DNA of 64,000 bases from NCBI GenBank assembly GCA_022701275.1, contig CP031740.1, positions 4,351,001 through 4,415,000 on the forward strand. The letters are read 5' to 3'. The DNA comes from Microcoleus vaginatus PCC 9802 (GTDB lineage Bacteria > Cyanobacteriota > Cyanobacteriia > Cyanobacteriales > Microcoleaceae). Made by a program: the position numbers and the translations under genes. Shown piece by piece: positions 15,894 through 25,445 of this stretch (position 1 is the first letter of the stretch; each line of letters opens with the position of its first letter). A model generated the notes under the pieces. It made no database searches. It was not told where the DNA came from and saw only the letters and a list, made by a program, of their open reading frames with translations.

Positions 15894-18800
15894 CTATTTT
15901 CCCTCGATATATTGCTTTAAAGTATTCCGAATTTGTTTGAGCTGAAATCCCTTAGCAAGTTGGCGCAGCTTCAAGATAAACGGCCCTAAACTAGGTTCTA
16001 AACTCTCCAGCTTAGCACTCTCATCAAAAATTTCTTCAATGTCGCCCATAGCTGCGAGTTTCAAAAGTTTTGCTATTGACTCAGAAGCCGCAGGTAACAG
16101 AGAAGAATAAGCAGGAAAATCCGAGGCGGGTGACAAACTGGGAGTTTTGCGCTTTTTGTTTTCCGAAGATTCCCCATAAATCCATTCTAGTCCCAAATGC
16201 ACGCGCAACTGTTCCAAAAAGTGATTTGCTTCGATCGGTTTGGGAAGAAAATCATCGTACCCTGCGAGGATGCTATCTTGCTGCGTAGCCTCGAAAACGC
16301 TAGCTGACATAGCGATTAACACGACATCTTTTACTGCCGGCAACTGCCGCAGTTTTCTTGCAGTTTCTAAACCATCCATTACAGGCATCCGCAAGTCCAT
16401 TAAAATCACATCCGGTTGAAATTCAACTGTTTTGCAAAGGCATTCTTGCCCGTTTTGGGCTTCTGCAACCTCAAATCCCAAACGCAGCAGCAGCCTGCAC
16501 AACAAATCGCGATCCAGTTGATGGTCATCCACGATTAGCACTTTCCGCTTGTTGCCGATAAAACCGACAAGCCAGCGTTTTTCCTGCAAAGGAGACACCT
16601 CCAAGTACCGTTTAGCTGCTGGCAATTCTAAATCTACCCAAAAAGTGCTGCCTTTTCCCAAAGTGCTGTGGACGTGAATTTCGGTACCCATTAGTTTCGC
16701 TAACTTCTGGCTAATCGAGAGTCCGAGACCTGTACCTTCAACAAACGTATTGCCTCCTACTTGGTGGAAAGGCAAAAATATTTCTTCTAACTTGCTTCGC
16801 GCTATTCCTGTGCCGGTATCCTCGACTTGAAAGCGGATTTTTAAAGCGTGTTTGGCTGCGATCGCATTGTGGGCGAAGCGCATATAATTTTCTTTCAGTT
16901 CCGAACTCAAAGTCGAGAACTCATAATTTTCTCCTTGCCCTCGACTCCAGGCCCCTGTGCCGACATAGCCGACTTTGAAAGTCACACCGCCACTGTTAGT
17001 AAATTTAACTGCATTGCTGAGTAAATTTATGAGAATTTGGCGCAATCTTTTTGGATCGACACGAACGCAGCTAGGCAGGGGAGAGACTTGTTCGTAATTA
17101 AATAAAATTTCTTTTTGAGAGGCCCGCATCTGAAAGAGATCAGCAATGTTTTTTATGAAATTTATAAAATTTAACTCTTCTGGGTAGAGTTCCATTTTTC
17201 TAGCTTCAATTTTGGAAAGATCTAAAACATCGTCGATTAACATCAGCAGGTGTTGACCGCACTGTTGAATATTGCTGAGACTTTCTTGGTGATCTGAGCT
17301 TAAGTCTTTGTCGGTTTTGAGGATTTGAGCGTAACCTAAAACGCCGTTTAAAGGCGTGCGTAGTTCGTGGCTCATGTTGGCAAGAAATTCGCTTTTGGCG
17401 CGGTTGGCGCTTTCTGCGGCTAATGCAGCTTGTTGGAGGGCCGATTCTGCAAGTTTGCGCTCGGCAATTTCGGTTTGTGCTTGTTGAAATAGCGTGGATT
17501 GCTGGATCGCGATCGCCAATTGCACGCACAATTGCCGGAGGGATTCTATTTCTGACGAATCCCAGGAACGGGGGCCACTGCAATCGTGGGCGATCAGGAG
17601 TCCCCAGAGCTGATTTTCCGCCGTCGGTTGGACTTGGGAAATGCTTTCTCGTGCTTGTAAAATCGGCACTATTAAGTTAGCTTTAACTTCAAATTGTTCG
17701 AGGAAGTTAATGTGACATTCGCTCAGATTTTCCGCGTAAATATCTGCTATAGCACGAATATTTCCTTGCTGGTAAATATCAACAAACTTATCTCTAAAAC
17801 ACGTATCCCAATTGTCAAAATTTTGCAACGAAGTTATATCTTTTGCTACGGATTCGACAACTACAAGACCGCTCCAGTCGGGATTAAAGCGGTAAATAAC
17901 TGTGCGGTCTGTTTGCAAAAATTGCCGCACTTCTTCGACAGCAGTTGTCAGGACTTCTTCTAAATTTAGGGAGGAGCGAATGCGATCGAGCATGGCAACT
18001 ACTAGCCGTTCTCGCCTTAATTGCTGCTGCAGGGTCATCTCCGCTTGTTTGCGTTCGGTGATGTCGGTAATTACTCCCACTAACCCGATTAAATGACCAG
18101 TTTCATCTTTAATGCCGTCGGCGCGAAATAAAGTTGTTACCAGTTTGTTGTTTTTAGTGTTGATTTTGAGTTCGCCTTGCCAAGAGTTGCCTTTACGGAG
18201 CGTTTTAAACATTTCTAGCAGCACATTACTTTGGGGGTAAATTGCTGTTAATCCGCCTGCTGTGTTTAGTTCTTCTGCTGTGTAGCCGTACTGTTGAACA
18301 AAGGCTTGATTGTGGTAGAGCGATCGCCCTGTCAAGTCAGCAATGCCGATCGCATCGCTGGTGCTTTCCACCGCTTGAGTAACTCGCAGCAAATCTAATT
18401 CTGCTTGTTTGCGATCGCTAATATCAGTAATAGTGCCGATATAGCCTTTAATCTCCTGCTTGTCTCCGATTTCTGCAATTGCCTGACCTATCACCCAAAT
18501 TACCCGACCGTCGGGACGCTGAAAGCGGTATTCTGATTTAAAAGGAATTTTCTCAATAATTGCTCGATGCCATTCATTTTTTACCCGCTCCGTATCATCG
18601 GGATGTATGGCATTCATCCAGCCAATCTCTGCTGCTAATTCTGCGTTTAATCCCGTAATTTCGCTCCACCGTTTATTCACATAAAGGCAATTTCCCAAGG
18701 TGTCGGTATGGAATATGCAAACTGGCGATGCTTCTGCTAAAGTTTGGTAGCGTCGCTGGCTCGACCGCAGGGCTGATTCTACCTGTTTTCTATTAGTTAT

Positions 18801-21089
18801 ATCGCGAACTATAGAAATAATTTCGCCACCTACAAGCATTGTCAGCGACAATTCTTGAGGGAACTTAGTACCGTCCCGGCGCTGACCGATCGCTTCTATA
18901 TTGCAGTACCCTTTTTGCAGGAGCATCGGCATTATTTGTAGTTCAAAAAATAAATTTTCTGCTTTGCTGTAGAGCATTTTCCATTTCTTCCCATACAGTT
19001 CGCTAGGGCTAGCCAAGCCGTACATTTTGAGATAAGCGTCGTTGGAATAAATACATTCTTTATTATTATTAAAAATGGCGATTCCGTCAGAAGCAGCCGC
19101 CATTGCTACTGCTTGTCGCTGGAGTTGGGACTCTGCTTGTTTGCGAGAGGTAATGTCGTGACCGACTGAGTAGATTAAACCTTCTTCACTAAATGGCGAT
19201 GACGTCCACAGGAAGCATTTGTAAGAACCATCTTTGCAGAGGTAGCGGTTTTCAAAGGAGATACTGGACGTACCCGCGATTAGTTTTGCTCCTTCGGCTG
19301 CGGTAGCTTTGCGATCGTCTGGATGAACAAATTCCATCATTGGCTTGGCCAACAATTCACTAATACTGTAGCCTAAAGCTGTTGACCAAGCTGGGTTTAA
19401 ACGTTTAAAACGACCGTCAAAATCTACAATGCAAAGCAAGTCTAAGGAGATGGTAAAAAAACGATCGCGCTCTGTTTGTGCCTGCTTTAATTCAGTAATA
19501 TCCATCACTAAACCGTCCCAGAGAATATCGCCTTCGCTGCCAGATTTGCTCTCCTTAGTGAGCCTTTCTGGTCTCGCAGCTCCTTGCAGCCACTTAACTT
19601 TTCCAGATGGTAAAGTCTGCCGCCACTGCTGCTGCCAAGGTTCCAGCGTAGTGGCTGAAATTGCGATCGATGCTTTTAAATCTAAGAGATCGTCTGGGTG
19701 AATTCCATTGGAAATCAGTTCAGCATTTTGCTCTATTGCTTCTGCCTCTAATTCGTAGAGTGGGTGGCTGCCTGAAGAGATGTAGGGGAAAGACATTTTT
19801 CCAGTTGCTGACATTCGTAATTGATAAATTATTCCCGGCAGGTTAGCTACCAATTTTTGAAAGCGAGCTTCGCTTTGTTGCAGGGCTTTTTGTTGCTGTC
19901 TGTATTCGGTAAAATCTCTAATTGTACCCACTATTACTTTACTGCCGTCTGCTATTTGGAAGACGCTTTTTTTTGTAGAAATTATGTGTTCTCTCCCCCG
20001 AGAGTCTGTGAATTTTTCTTCGGTCTCCAAGCAGACACCCGTTGTCAATACTTCTTCATTTTTGGTCCCAAAAACAGCAGCTTCTGATTGAGAAAAAAAG
20101 TCATAATCTGATTTGCCGATCAGTTCTTGCCGCGATTTGCCGACCAACTGACAAAAAGCATCATTTAATATCATCCAGCGGTGTTGCTCGTCTTTGACAA
20201 AAATTGGGTCTGGGGTAGCATTTATGGTGTGGTTTAAAAATTCTTCTGACGCTTTCACTTTGGCTTCGTAGCGGTAGCGATCGCTCACGTCCAACACTAC
20301 TTCGATTATCCGGTCGATAGACCCGTCCAGGCGACGGATGCAGCGCAGGGAAACTCGCGTATAAACTATTTCGCCGTTTTTTCTGAGCCACCTTTTGTCT
20401 AAGATGTAACCGTCGAGCCTACCTGCTAACATCTGAGAAAAATTTTCACAATTAGCCTCCCAATCCTCTGGATGACTCAACTCTAACCAATTCTTTTGCA
20501 CGAGTTCGTAGCGCTCATAGCCCAGCAAATGGCACAGGGCCTCGTTAACTTCTATCCAGTGGCAATTTAGAGGAAGTTCGCTGTCAATAATTGGAGCGAT
20601 GATGGCAATGCCGATCAGGGAATTTTCCACCACCGAGCGATATTTTTCTTCACTTTTTCGCAAAGCCTCTTGACTGTTCTGGCGTTCTATGGCGTACCGG
20701 AGCGATCGAATTAACAGTTCGCTGTCGATTTTTCTTTTTACCAAGTAATCCTGTACGCCAGCCGAAATCAACCGCAGGGCAAGTTCTTCGTCGTTTTGGG
20801 CGGTCAGAACTACGATCGGCACATTTACCCCGTATTCTTGTACCCGAGCCACCGTCTCGATTCCCAGACTATCTGGCAGTGAAAGGTCTAATAAAATTAT
20901 GTCAAAAGTTTCTTGATTCAATCGCTGCTGCGCTTCGCTGAGGCGCTCTACTTTCGTCAGCACTATACTCTGCGCGCCGCCAATTTCTGACAGCAAATCT
21001 TCAATCAGCTCAGCTTCTTGAGGGTTGTCTTCTACTAACAGAACTTTAAAGCAGATAGGAGGCAAAGCTAAGTTAAAAATTGCTTTCAT
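15894..21089 (-). CDS. Hybrid sensor histidine kinase, multi-PAS with predicted cyanobacteriochrome GAF
   Basis: A 1731-residue cytoplasmic signalling protein. Order: receiver (about 13-135), about seven PAS/PAC units, a GAF domain (about 1030-1190), HisKA with His1241 in [18 protein letters not shown], an intact HATPase ([19 protein letters not shown]), a second receiver with [11 protein letters not shown], and a short C-terminal helical domain. The GAF domain has the chromophore-type Cys1125-His1126 ([20 protein letters not shown]) and a DXCF motif DTCF with Cys1097, 28 residues apart, as in two-Cys DXCF cyanobacteriochromes. It may therefore sense blue/green-type light; bilin binding is inferred. 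PAS units may bind further ligands. No output regulator is adjacent, although another REC-kinase lies next upstream on the strand. Confidence 0.9.
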   Translation of the reverse strand: MKAIFNLALPPICFKVLLVEDNPQEAELIEDLLSEIGGAQSIVLTKVERLSEAQQRLNQETFDIILLDLSLPDSLGIETVARVQEYGVNVPIVVLTAQNDEELALRLISAGVQDYLVKRKIDSELLIRSLRYAIERQNSQEALRKSEEKYRSVVENSLIGIAIIAPIIDSELPLNCHWIEVNEALCHLLGYERYELVQKNWLELSHPEDWEANCENFSQMLAGRLDGYILDKRWLRKNGEIVYTRVSLRCIRRLDGSIDRIIEVVLDVSDRYRYEAKVKASEEFLNHTINATPDPIFVKDEQHRWMILNDAFCQLVGKSRQELIGKSDYDFFSQSEAAVFGTKNEEVLTTGVCLETEEKFTDSRGREHIISTKKSVFQIADGSKVIVGTIRDFTEYRQQQKALQQSEARFQKLVANLPGIIYQLRMSATGKMSFPYISSGSHPLYELEAEAIEQNAELISNGIHPDDLLDLKASIAISATTLEPWQQQWRQTLPSGKVKWLQGAARPERLTKESKSGSEGDILWDGLVMDITELKQAQTERDRFFTISLDLLCIVDFDGRFKRLNPAWSTALGYSISELLAKPMMEFVHPDDRKATAAEGAKLIAGTSSISFENRYLCKDGSYKCFLWTSSPFSEEGLIYSVGHDITSRKQAESQLQRQAVAMAAASDGIAIFNNNKECIYSNDAYLKMYGLASPSELYGKKWKMLYSKAENLFFELQIMPMLLQKGYCNIEAIGQRRDGTKFPQELSLTMLVGGEIISIVRDITNRKQVESALRSSQRRYQTLAEASPVCIFHTDTLGNCLYVNKRWSEITGLNAELAAEIGWMNAIHPDDTERVKNEWHRAIIEKIPFKSEYRFQRPDGRVIWVIGQAIAEIGDKQEIKGYIGTITDISDRKQAELDLLRVTQAVESTSDAIGIADLTGRSLYHNQAFVQQYGYTAEELNTAGGLTAIYPQSNVLLEMFKTLRKGNSWQGELKINTKNNKLVTTLFRADGIKDETGHLIGLVGVITDITERKQAEMTLQQQLRRERLVVAMLDRIRSSLNLEEVLTTAVEEVRQFLQTDRTVIYRFNPDWSGLVVVESVAKDITSLQNFDNWDTCFRDKFVDIYQQGNIRAIADIYAENLSECHINFLEQFEVKANLIVPILQARESISQVQPTAENQLWGLLIAHDCSGPRSWDSSEIESLRQLCVQLAIAIQQSTLFQQAQTEIAERKLAESALQQAALAAESANRAKSEFLANMSHELRTPLNGVLGYAQILKTDKDLSSDHQESLSNIQQCGQHLLMLIDDVLDLSKIEARKMELYPEELNFINFIKNIADLFQMRASQKEILFNYEQVSPLPSCVRVDPKRLRQILINLLSNAVKFTNSGGVTFKVGYVGTGAWSRGQGENYEFSTLSSELKENYMRFAHNAIAAKHALKIRFQVEDTGTGIARSKLEEIFLPFHQVGGNTFVEGTGLGLSISQKLAKLMGTEIHVHSTLGKGSTFWVDLELPAAKRYLEVSPLQEKRWLVGFIGNKRKVLIVDDHQLDRDLLCRLLLRLGFEVAEAQNGQECLCKTVEFQPDVILMDLRMPVMDGLETARKLRQLPAVKDVVLIAMSASVFEATQQDSILAGYDDFLPKPIEANHFLEQLRVHLGLEWIYGESSENKKRKTPSLSPASDFPAYSSLLPAASESIAKLLKLAAMGDIEEIFDESAKLESLEPSLGPFILKLRQLAKGFQLKQIRNTLKQYIEGK

Positions 21090-21495
21090 AATATTTATTA
21101 ATCAAGAAAATGTTAAACTCACTTGAATTTTACCTTTTATTTTCAGGGCAGTCATTCAATTGCACGTACACATACATCGACCGTAAAATTGCGGGGTGAG
21201 CAAGCGCTACAAAAAAGGTGTTAAATAATTAAAATTATATCACGCACTAACTAGACTGTCAACGCAAAATAAGTTTTCTTATAAGTTGCCATTTATACCA
21301 GTTAAAAAACCATGCAAGTGTTGTCAAGCTCCCAACCCCGATAGTCACAGTCCTTGTCAATTATTCCCTTCTTTTTTTACATATAAAATGGTATTAAATT
21401 CTCGATTGTCCTTTCGAGTTTCTGACTTAAAATATATAAATTAATTGATTTTTCGTACCTTAGAGCTTATACCTTTTGACGAAAAAATCTCTCAA
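21090..21495. other. Intergenic region with MITE-like repeat
   Basis: AT-rich gap between two minus-strand kinase genes. Apart from the repeat at 21295-21394 no gene is visible. The promoter of the large hybrid kinase should lie near 21100-21250. Confidence 0.4.
21295..21394. repeat. MITE-like repeat, copy 2 (ends ATACCA / TGGTAT)
   Basis: About 100 bp with the same terminal ATACCA/TGGTAT and the internal CAAGCTCCCAAC and ATATAAAATGGTAT blocks as the copy at 1621-1726. Orientation is the same in both. No open frame is present. Confidence 0.6.
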
Positions 21496-22788
21496 TTAAG
21501 CGAGAGTAAAGTAAAACGTACAACCTTGCTCCGGCTCCGATTCCACCCAGATACATCCGCCGTGAAGTTCCACAATCTTTTGACAAATTGCTAAACCAAT
21601 ACCTGTCCCCGAATATTCTCTTTGAGTATGCAAGCGCTGGAAAATTTGAAAGATACGTTTTTGATGCTGGGGAGCAATCCCAATTCCATTATCTGAGACA
21701 GAAATTAACCAGTTTTCCTCCTGTTTGCAAGCGGTAATATGAACCACAGGCGGTGCGTCGTGGCGATATTTAATCGCATTGCTGACTAAATTTTGAAAGA
21801 GCTGTACGAGTTGAGAAATATCCCCCATTACCGCTGGTAATTCGCTGTAAGTGACAACGGCTTGATTCTCGCGTATCGCCCCTTGCAGGTTCGCGAGTGC
21901 TTGCTCGACTGCATGATTGCAATCTGTCAGTTCAAAAGGTTTCCGACTCCGACCAACGCGCGAATATTCGAGTAAATCGTCAATTAAAGTTTGCATTCTG
22001 GTGCAGCCCTGAACGATATTGCCGATAAACTTAGTACCTTGGGTGTCGAGTTGGTCTTTGTAGCGTTTTTCTAAAAGTTGAGCGTAACTGGCAATAGTTG
22101 CTAAAGGCGCTTGCAAGTCGTGAGAAGCCACATAAGCAAATTGTTCTAGTTCCGCATTTGAACGCGCCAATTCTTGGTTAGATTTTAATAGAGCAGATTC
22201 GGCGCGCTGGCGGTGCGATATCTCTTGTTGGAGTACCAAATTTTGCTCTTGCAGAGCTTTTTCAACGGCGCGACGGGTGCTGATTTCTTGTTGCAAAATT
22301 TGATTTTTCTCCTGAAGAGTCTTTTCGACTGCTAAGCGGCTCGTGATTTCTTCTTGCAGCAACATATTTTGTTCTTTTAGCTGCTTTTGTAAATTCCGCA
22401 GGCTGAGGTGACTTTCAATGCGGGCGAGCACTTCTTCAAACTGAAATGGCTTGCTGATATAGTCAACTGCTCCCACAGCAAATGCGTTTACTTTGTCGAA
22501 AACTTCATCTTTAGCGCTGATAAAAATTACCGGAATTTCGCGAGTTTTCGGCTCTAATTTCAAGTGCTGACAAACTTCGTAACCGTTCATTTCCGGCATC
22601 ATTATGTCGAGCAAAATTAAATCGGGTGGATTAGAATTGCAGGCTCTCAAAGCCATTTTTCCGTTAATCACGCAGCGGGGGGTGTACCCCCTCTGAGTCA
22701 ACATCGTAGACAACAGACGCAGGTTTTCTGCTGTATCGTCTACTACTAAAATGTTTCCTAACGGCGTCCCTGGTTGGTGATTGTTCAT
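21496..22788 (-). CDS. Response regulator-histidine kinase fusion (intact)
   Basis: The 430-residue protein has a receiver domain (12-130, NILVVDDTAEN, LILLDIMMPEMNG), a coiled coil built of near-repeats (EKTLQEKNQILQQEISTRRA, EKALQEQNLVLQQEISHRQR; about 140-215), a HisKA domain with ASHDLQAPLATI and a complete HATPase (NLVSNAIKYRHD, DNGIGIAPQHQ, GTGIGLAICQKIVELHGG). The phytochrome-like Cph1/Cph2 kinase type is suggested by the HisKA sequence. The repeated coiled coil probably transmits the signal between receiver and kinase. It may act with the large hybrid kinase downstream on this strand. Confidence 0.9.
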   Translation of the reverse strand: MNNHQPGTPLGNILVVDDTAENLRLLSTMLTQRGYTPRCVINGKMALRACNSNPPDLILLDIMMPEMNGYEVCQHLKLEPKTREIPVIFISAKDEVFDKVNAFAVGAVDYISKPFQFEEVLARIESHLSLRNLQKQLKEQNMLLQEEITSRLAVEKTLQEKNQILQQEISTRRAVEKALQEQNLVLQQEISHRQRAESALLKSNQELARSNAELEQFAYVASHDLQAPLATIASYAQLLEKRYKDQLDTQGTKFIGNIVQGCTRMQTLIDDLLEYSRVGRSRKPFELTDCNHAVEQALANLQGAIRENQAVVTYSELPAVMGDISQLVQLFQNLVSNAIKYRHDAPPVVHITACKQEENWLISVSDNGIGIAPQHQKRIFQIFQRLHTQREYSGTGIGLAICQKIVELHGGCIWVESEPEQGCTFYFTLA

Positions 22789-22962
22789 TGATTATTTTCC
22801 TGTTTTCACAAAAGGTGTTTGCAGCTATTTTATTTAGGTCTTACGGAAAACACCAGTTTTCTAGTAGGAATAGTGGCGAAAGAAAACGAGGAAGCCACTC
22901 ATGAACCGGGTGTTTAGGCGTTTGTGCACAAGCAAGTCCTGTTATTGCTCGTTTATCAATCC

Positions 22963-25281
22963 TCAAATCCCCAGCAGGAGAGTCAAAGCATTATTGTTCT
23001 CAGTCAATGCTTTGTCTAACACTTTAAATCCCGCCACTTTGCACATACATTCTAAAGCAGTAGCTGTAGGTAGCCACCACCACCGCGCACAGTCGTTGAT
23101 GTCAAAAACTGCTTTCTCAGTTATCCCTAACATGGCTGCGCCGTCGGTGTGCTGCTGCCAGTAAGCTGTTAAAATAGCTCGTTCTACGTCGCCTAAAGCG
23201 GGAATGAAAATTACCCCAGAAGCTGGAATTTCGTAGCGTCCCCGCTCGTTTTCTATAATTTCTTGAGTAATAGCGGAAGTTAAGATTAAATACTCTCCAC
23301 TTATTTGACGCAAGTTAGTTAAAATTTGCAAAGGGTGAGGGTGATGGTACAAAACTCCTGCACAGTGAACTACATCGTAAGGCTCGCCAATTTCTGCAAG
23401 CTGAATCTGAGTTATATCTCGATTGATACAATTATAATTAGCAATCTTTAAACTTGTCATCCGATCGCGAAAATATTGCCACCCGTGGAGGGATGTTGGC
23501 ATGGCATCAATCATTGTAAGAGAAACTGCACCGTATTTGCTAGCTACAGATACTTTTTCGTTGACAGTTGCCGACAAGCCGCCGACTTCTGCAAAACTCT
23601 TGCCTTTGACGACTCGGGCAATGTAGCGCTCAGGAATATCGTGACTCTCCAACTCTAATAATATCCTGCGCTCCCCCGACGAGTCCTTTTTCTCCAAAAC
23701 TTCCGCCAATTTCCAGGATATTGCTGGATCTTCTGGCCGGATTTCTAAGGCCATCAAGTACAAAACTGTCGCTGCGTCAATCCGATCGATGTCGGAAAAT
23801 TTTTGGGCTATTTTACAGTAAAATTCAGGAGGGTGCAGGGGCAGCAACTCGTGGTGATAGTAGCTGGTTGCTGTGTCTAAATCTGCCGGACTTCTTTTGA
23901 TGAGAGCATCGCCTAATTTGGTGTAAATTTTAGGTAGTTCAGGCTCTATTTCCAGCGCGCAAAGGTAAGCTGAAACCGCATCGTTCCACTCGTGCATTTC
24001 AGTCAAAGCATCGCCTAAGTTGTAATAAGACCAAGAAAGATTGGGATTTAGTTCAATAGCGCGCTTGTAGGCGATAGATGCTGCTTTCCACTGCTGGGTT
24101 TTCAACAGCGCTTCTCCTAAATTGTGATAACTCCAAGAAAAGTTGGGATTGAGTTCGATCGCCCGCTGGTAGGCGCTGATTGCTCCTAACAAATCCTGGA
24201 GTTTAACTTTAGTTAAAGCTAAATTATAATGAGACCAAAAGAATTCTGAATGGAGTGCGATCGCCCTTTGGTATGCAGCCTCAGCTTCCGACCATTTTTG
24301 GAGTTGAAAAAAAGCATCTCCCAAGTTATGGAAAGAGCCGGAATAATTAGGATCTAAGTCAATAGCTCGTTGGTAAGCAGCGGCGGCTTCGGACCATTTT
24401 TCTAATTTGCCGCAAGCTTCTCCCATGCTGTAGTAGCACCAAGAAAAATCTGGGTTAATTTCAACAGCCGTGCGGTAGGCAACAACGGCTTCTTGCCATT
24501 GTTCCAACTTGAGCAGCACACTACCTAAATTATAGTAAGACCAAAAAGAGTTGGGATTTAACTCAATACTTTCCCGGTAAGCGGCGACTGCTTCAGGTAA
24601 TTGTCCGCTGTCTTGAAAAACCTTGGCTAATTTGTAATAAAGCTCAGAAATATCTGGCTGAAGTTGAATAGCTTTGCGGTAGTTAACTATAGCTTCGTCC
24701 CAGTGTTGTAGTTGACTAGCAGTTGCTGCTAACTGGTAATAAGCTTCGCAACAACTGGGGTTTAAATAAATGGTGCGGTGATAACAAATTAGGGCGGCTT
24801 CTGGCTTGTTTTGCGCCAACAAAGTATTACCTAAATCGAGATATTCTTCCGCTATCTCTATCGGTTCCACCATGAGTGCTTGATACGAACAGTCTGCTGC
24901 TTCTTCAGCTTGACCGACTTGGGTAAATATCCGGCTCAAATTACGGTAAAATCCTGCAAAGTTTGGTTGCAGGGAGATGGCTTTTTGGTAACAGGCGATC
25001 GCCTCTTGCCACTGTTCCAATGTAGCGCAGAGAGTGCCGAGGTTAGCAAAAGCTTCGGCAAAATCCGGTTGCAGAGCGATCGCAACTTTATACCAATACC
25101 TTGCGTCTTCTAGTTTACCCTGGGCTTGCAGCGCCTTTCCCAAGGTCTTGCAAGTCTTGGCGGAATTGGGGTGCGATGCCAAAACTTGCTGGCAAAGTGC
25201 GATCGCCTCATCCAACTTCCCTAAAGCCAAATAGACTTCTGCCTGTTGTTGAAAATCAACCGCTGCTGTTTCTGAATTCAC
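22963..25281 (-). CDS. TPR protein with C-terminal SAM-dependent methyltransferase domain
   Basis: Residues 1 to about 530 are an array of about 14 TPR units of the form WSEAAAAYQRAIDLDPNYSGSFHNLGDA. The C-terminal part (about 570-772) has a methyltransferase-like core with VSLTMIDAMP, a segment with YDVVHCAGVLYHHPHPLQILTNL and a following EYLILTSAI, typical of class I SAM enzymes that act on small or glycan substrates. TPR-methyltransferase fusions often sit by glycosyltransferase genes, and the next genes here are large glycosyltransferases in divergent orientation. A role in decorating an exported glycan is inferred. Confidence 0.8.
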   Translation of the reverse strand: MNSETAAVDFQQQAEVYLALGKLDEAIALCQQVLASHPNSAKTCKTLGKALQAQGKLEDARYWYKVAIALQPDFAEAFANLGTLCATLEQWQEAIACYQKAISLQPNFAGFYRNLSRIFTQVGQAEEAADCSYQALMVEPIEIAEEYLDLGNTLLAQNKPEAALICYHRTIYLNPSCCEAYYQLAATASQLQHWDEAIVNYRKAIQLQPDISELYYKLAKVFQDSGQLPEAVAAYRESIELNPNSFWSYYNLGSVLLKLEQWQEAVVAYRTAVEINPDFSWCYYSMGEACGKLEKWSEAAAAYQRAIDLDPNYSGSFHNLGDAFFQLQKWSEAEAAYQRAIALHSEFFWSHYNLALTKVKLQDLLGAISAYQRAIELNPNFSWSYHNLGEALLKTQQWKAASIAYKRAIELNPNLSWSYYNLGDALTEMHEWNDAVSAYLCALEIEPELPKIYTKLGDALIKRSPADLDTATSYYHHELLPLHPPEFYCKIAQKFSDIDRIDAATVLYLMALEIRPEDPAISWKLAEVLEKKDSSGERRILLELESHDIPERYIARVVKGKSFAEVGGLSATVNEKVSVASKYGAVSLTMIDAMPTSLHGWQYFRDRMTSLKIANYNCINRDITQIQLAEIGEPYDVVHCAGVLYHHPHPLQILTNLRQISGEYLILTSAITQEIIENERGRYEIPASGVIFIPALGDVERAILTAYWQQHTDGAAMLGITEKAVFDINDCARWWWLPTATALECMCKVAGFKVLDKALTENNNALTLLLGI

Positions 25282-25445
25282 TTCCTGCGTTCCTGTTGAG
25301 TAATAATTCTATGTATTATTGTATGGTACAACTTGTCAAACTTCAAATTCAAGTAAATACATCTGCCGATGGGCCAATAAATAGTGCTAAATGTCAGCAA
25401 CCTTAATATAAACTAGACAATAATAGGTTAATAGCGAGCTAAATA

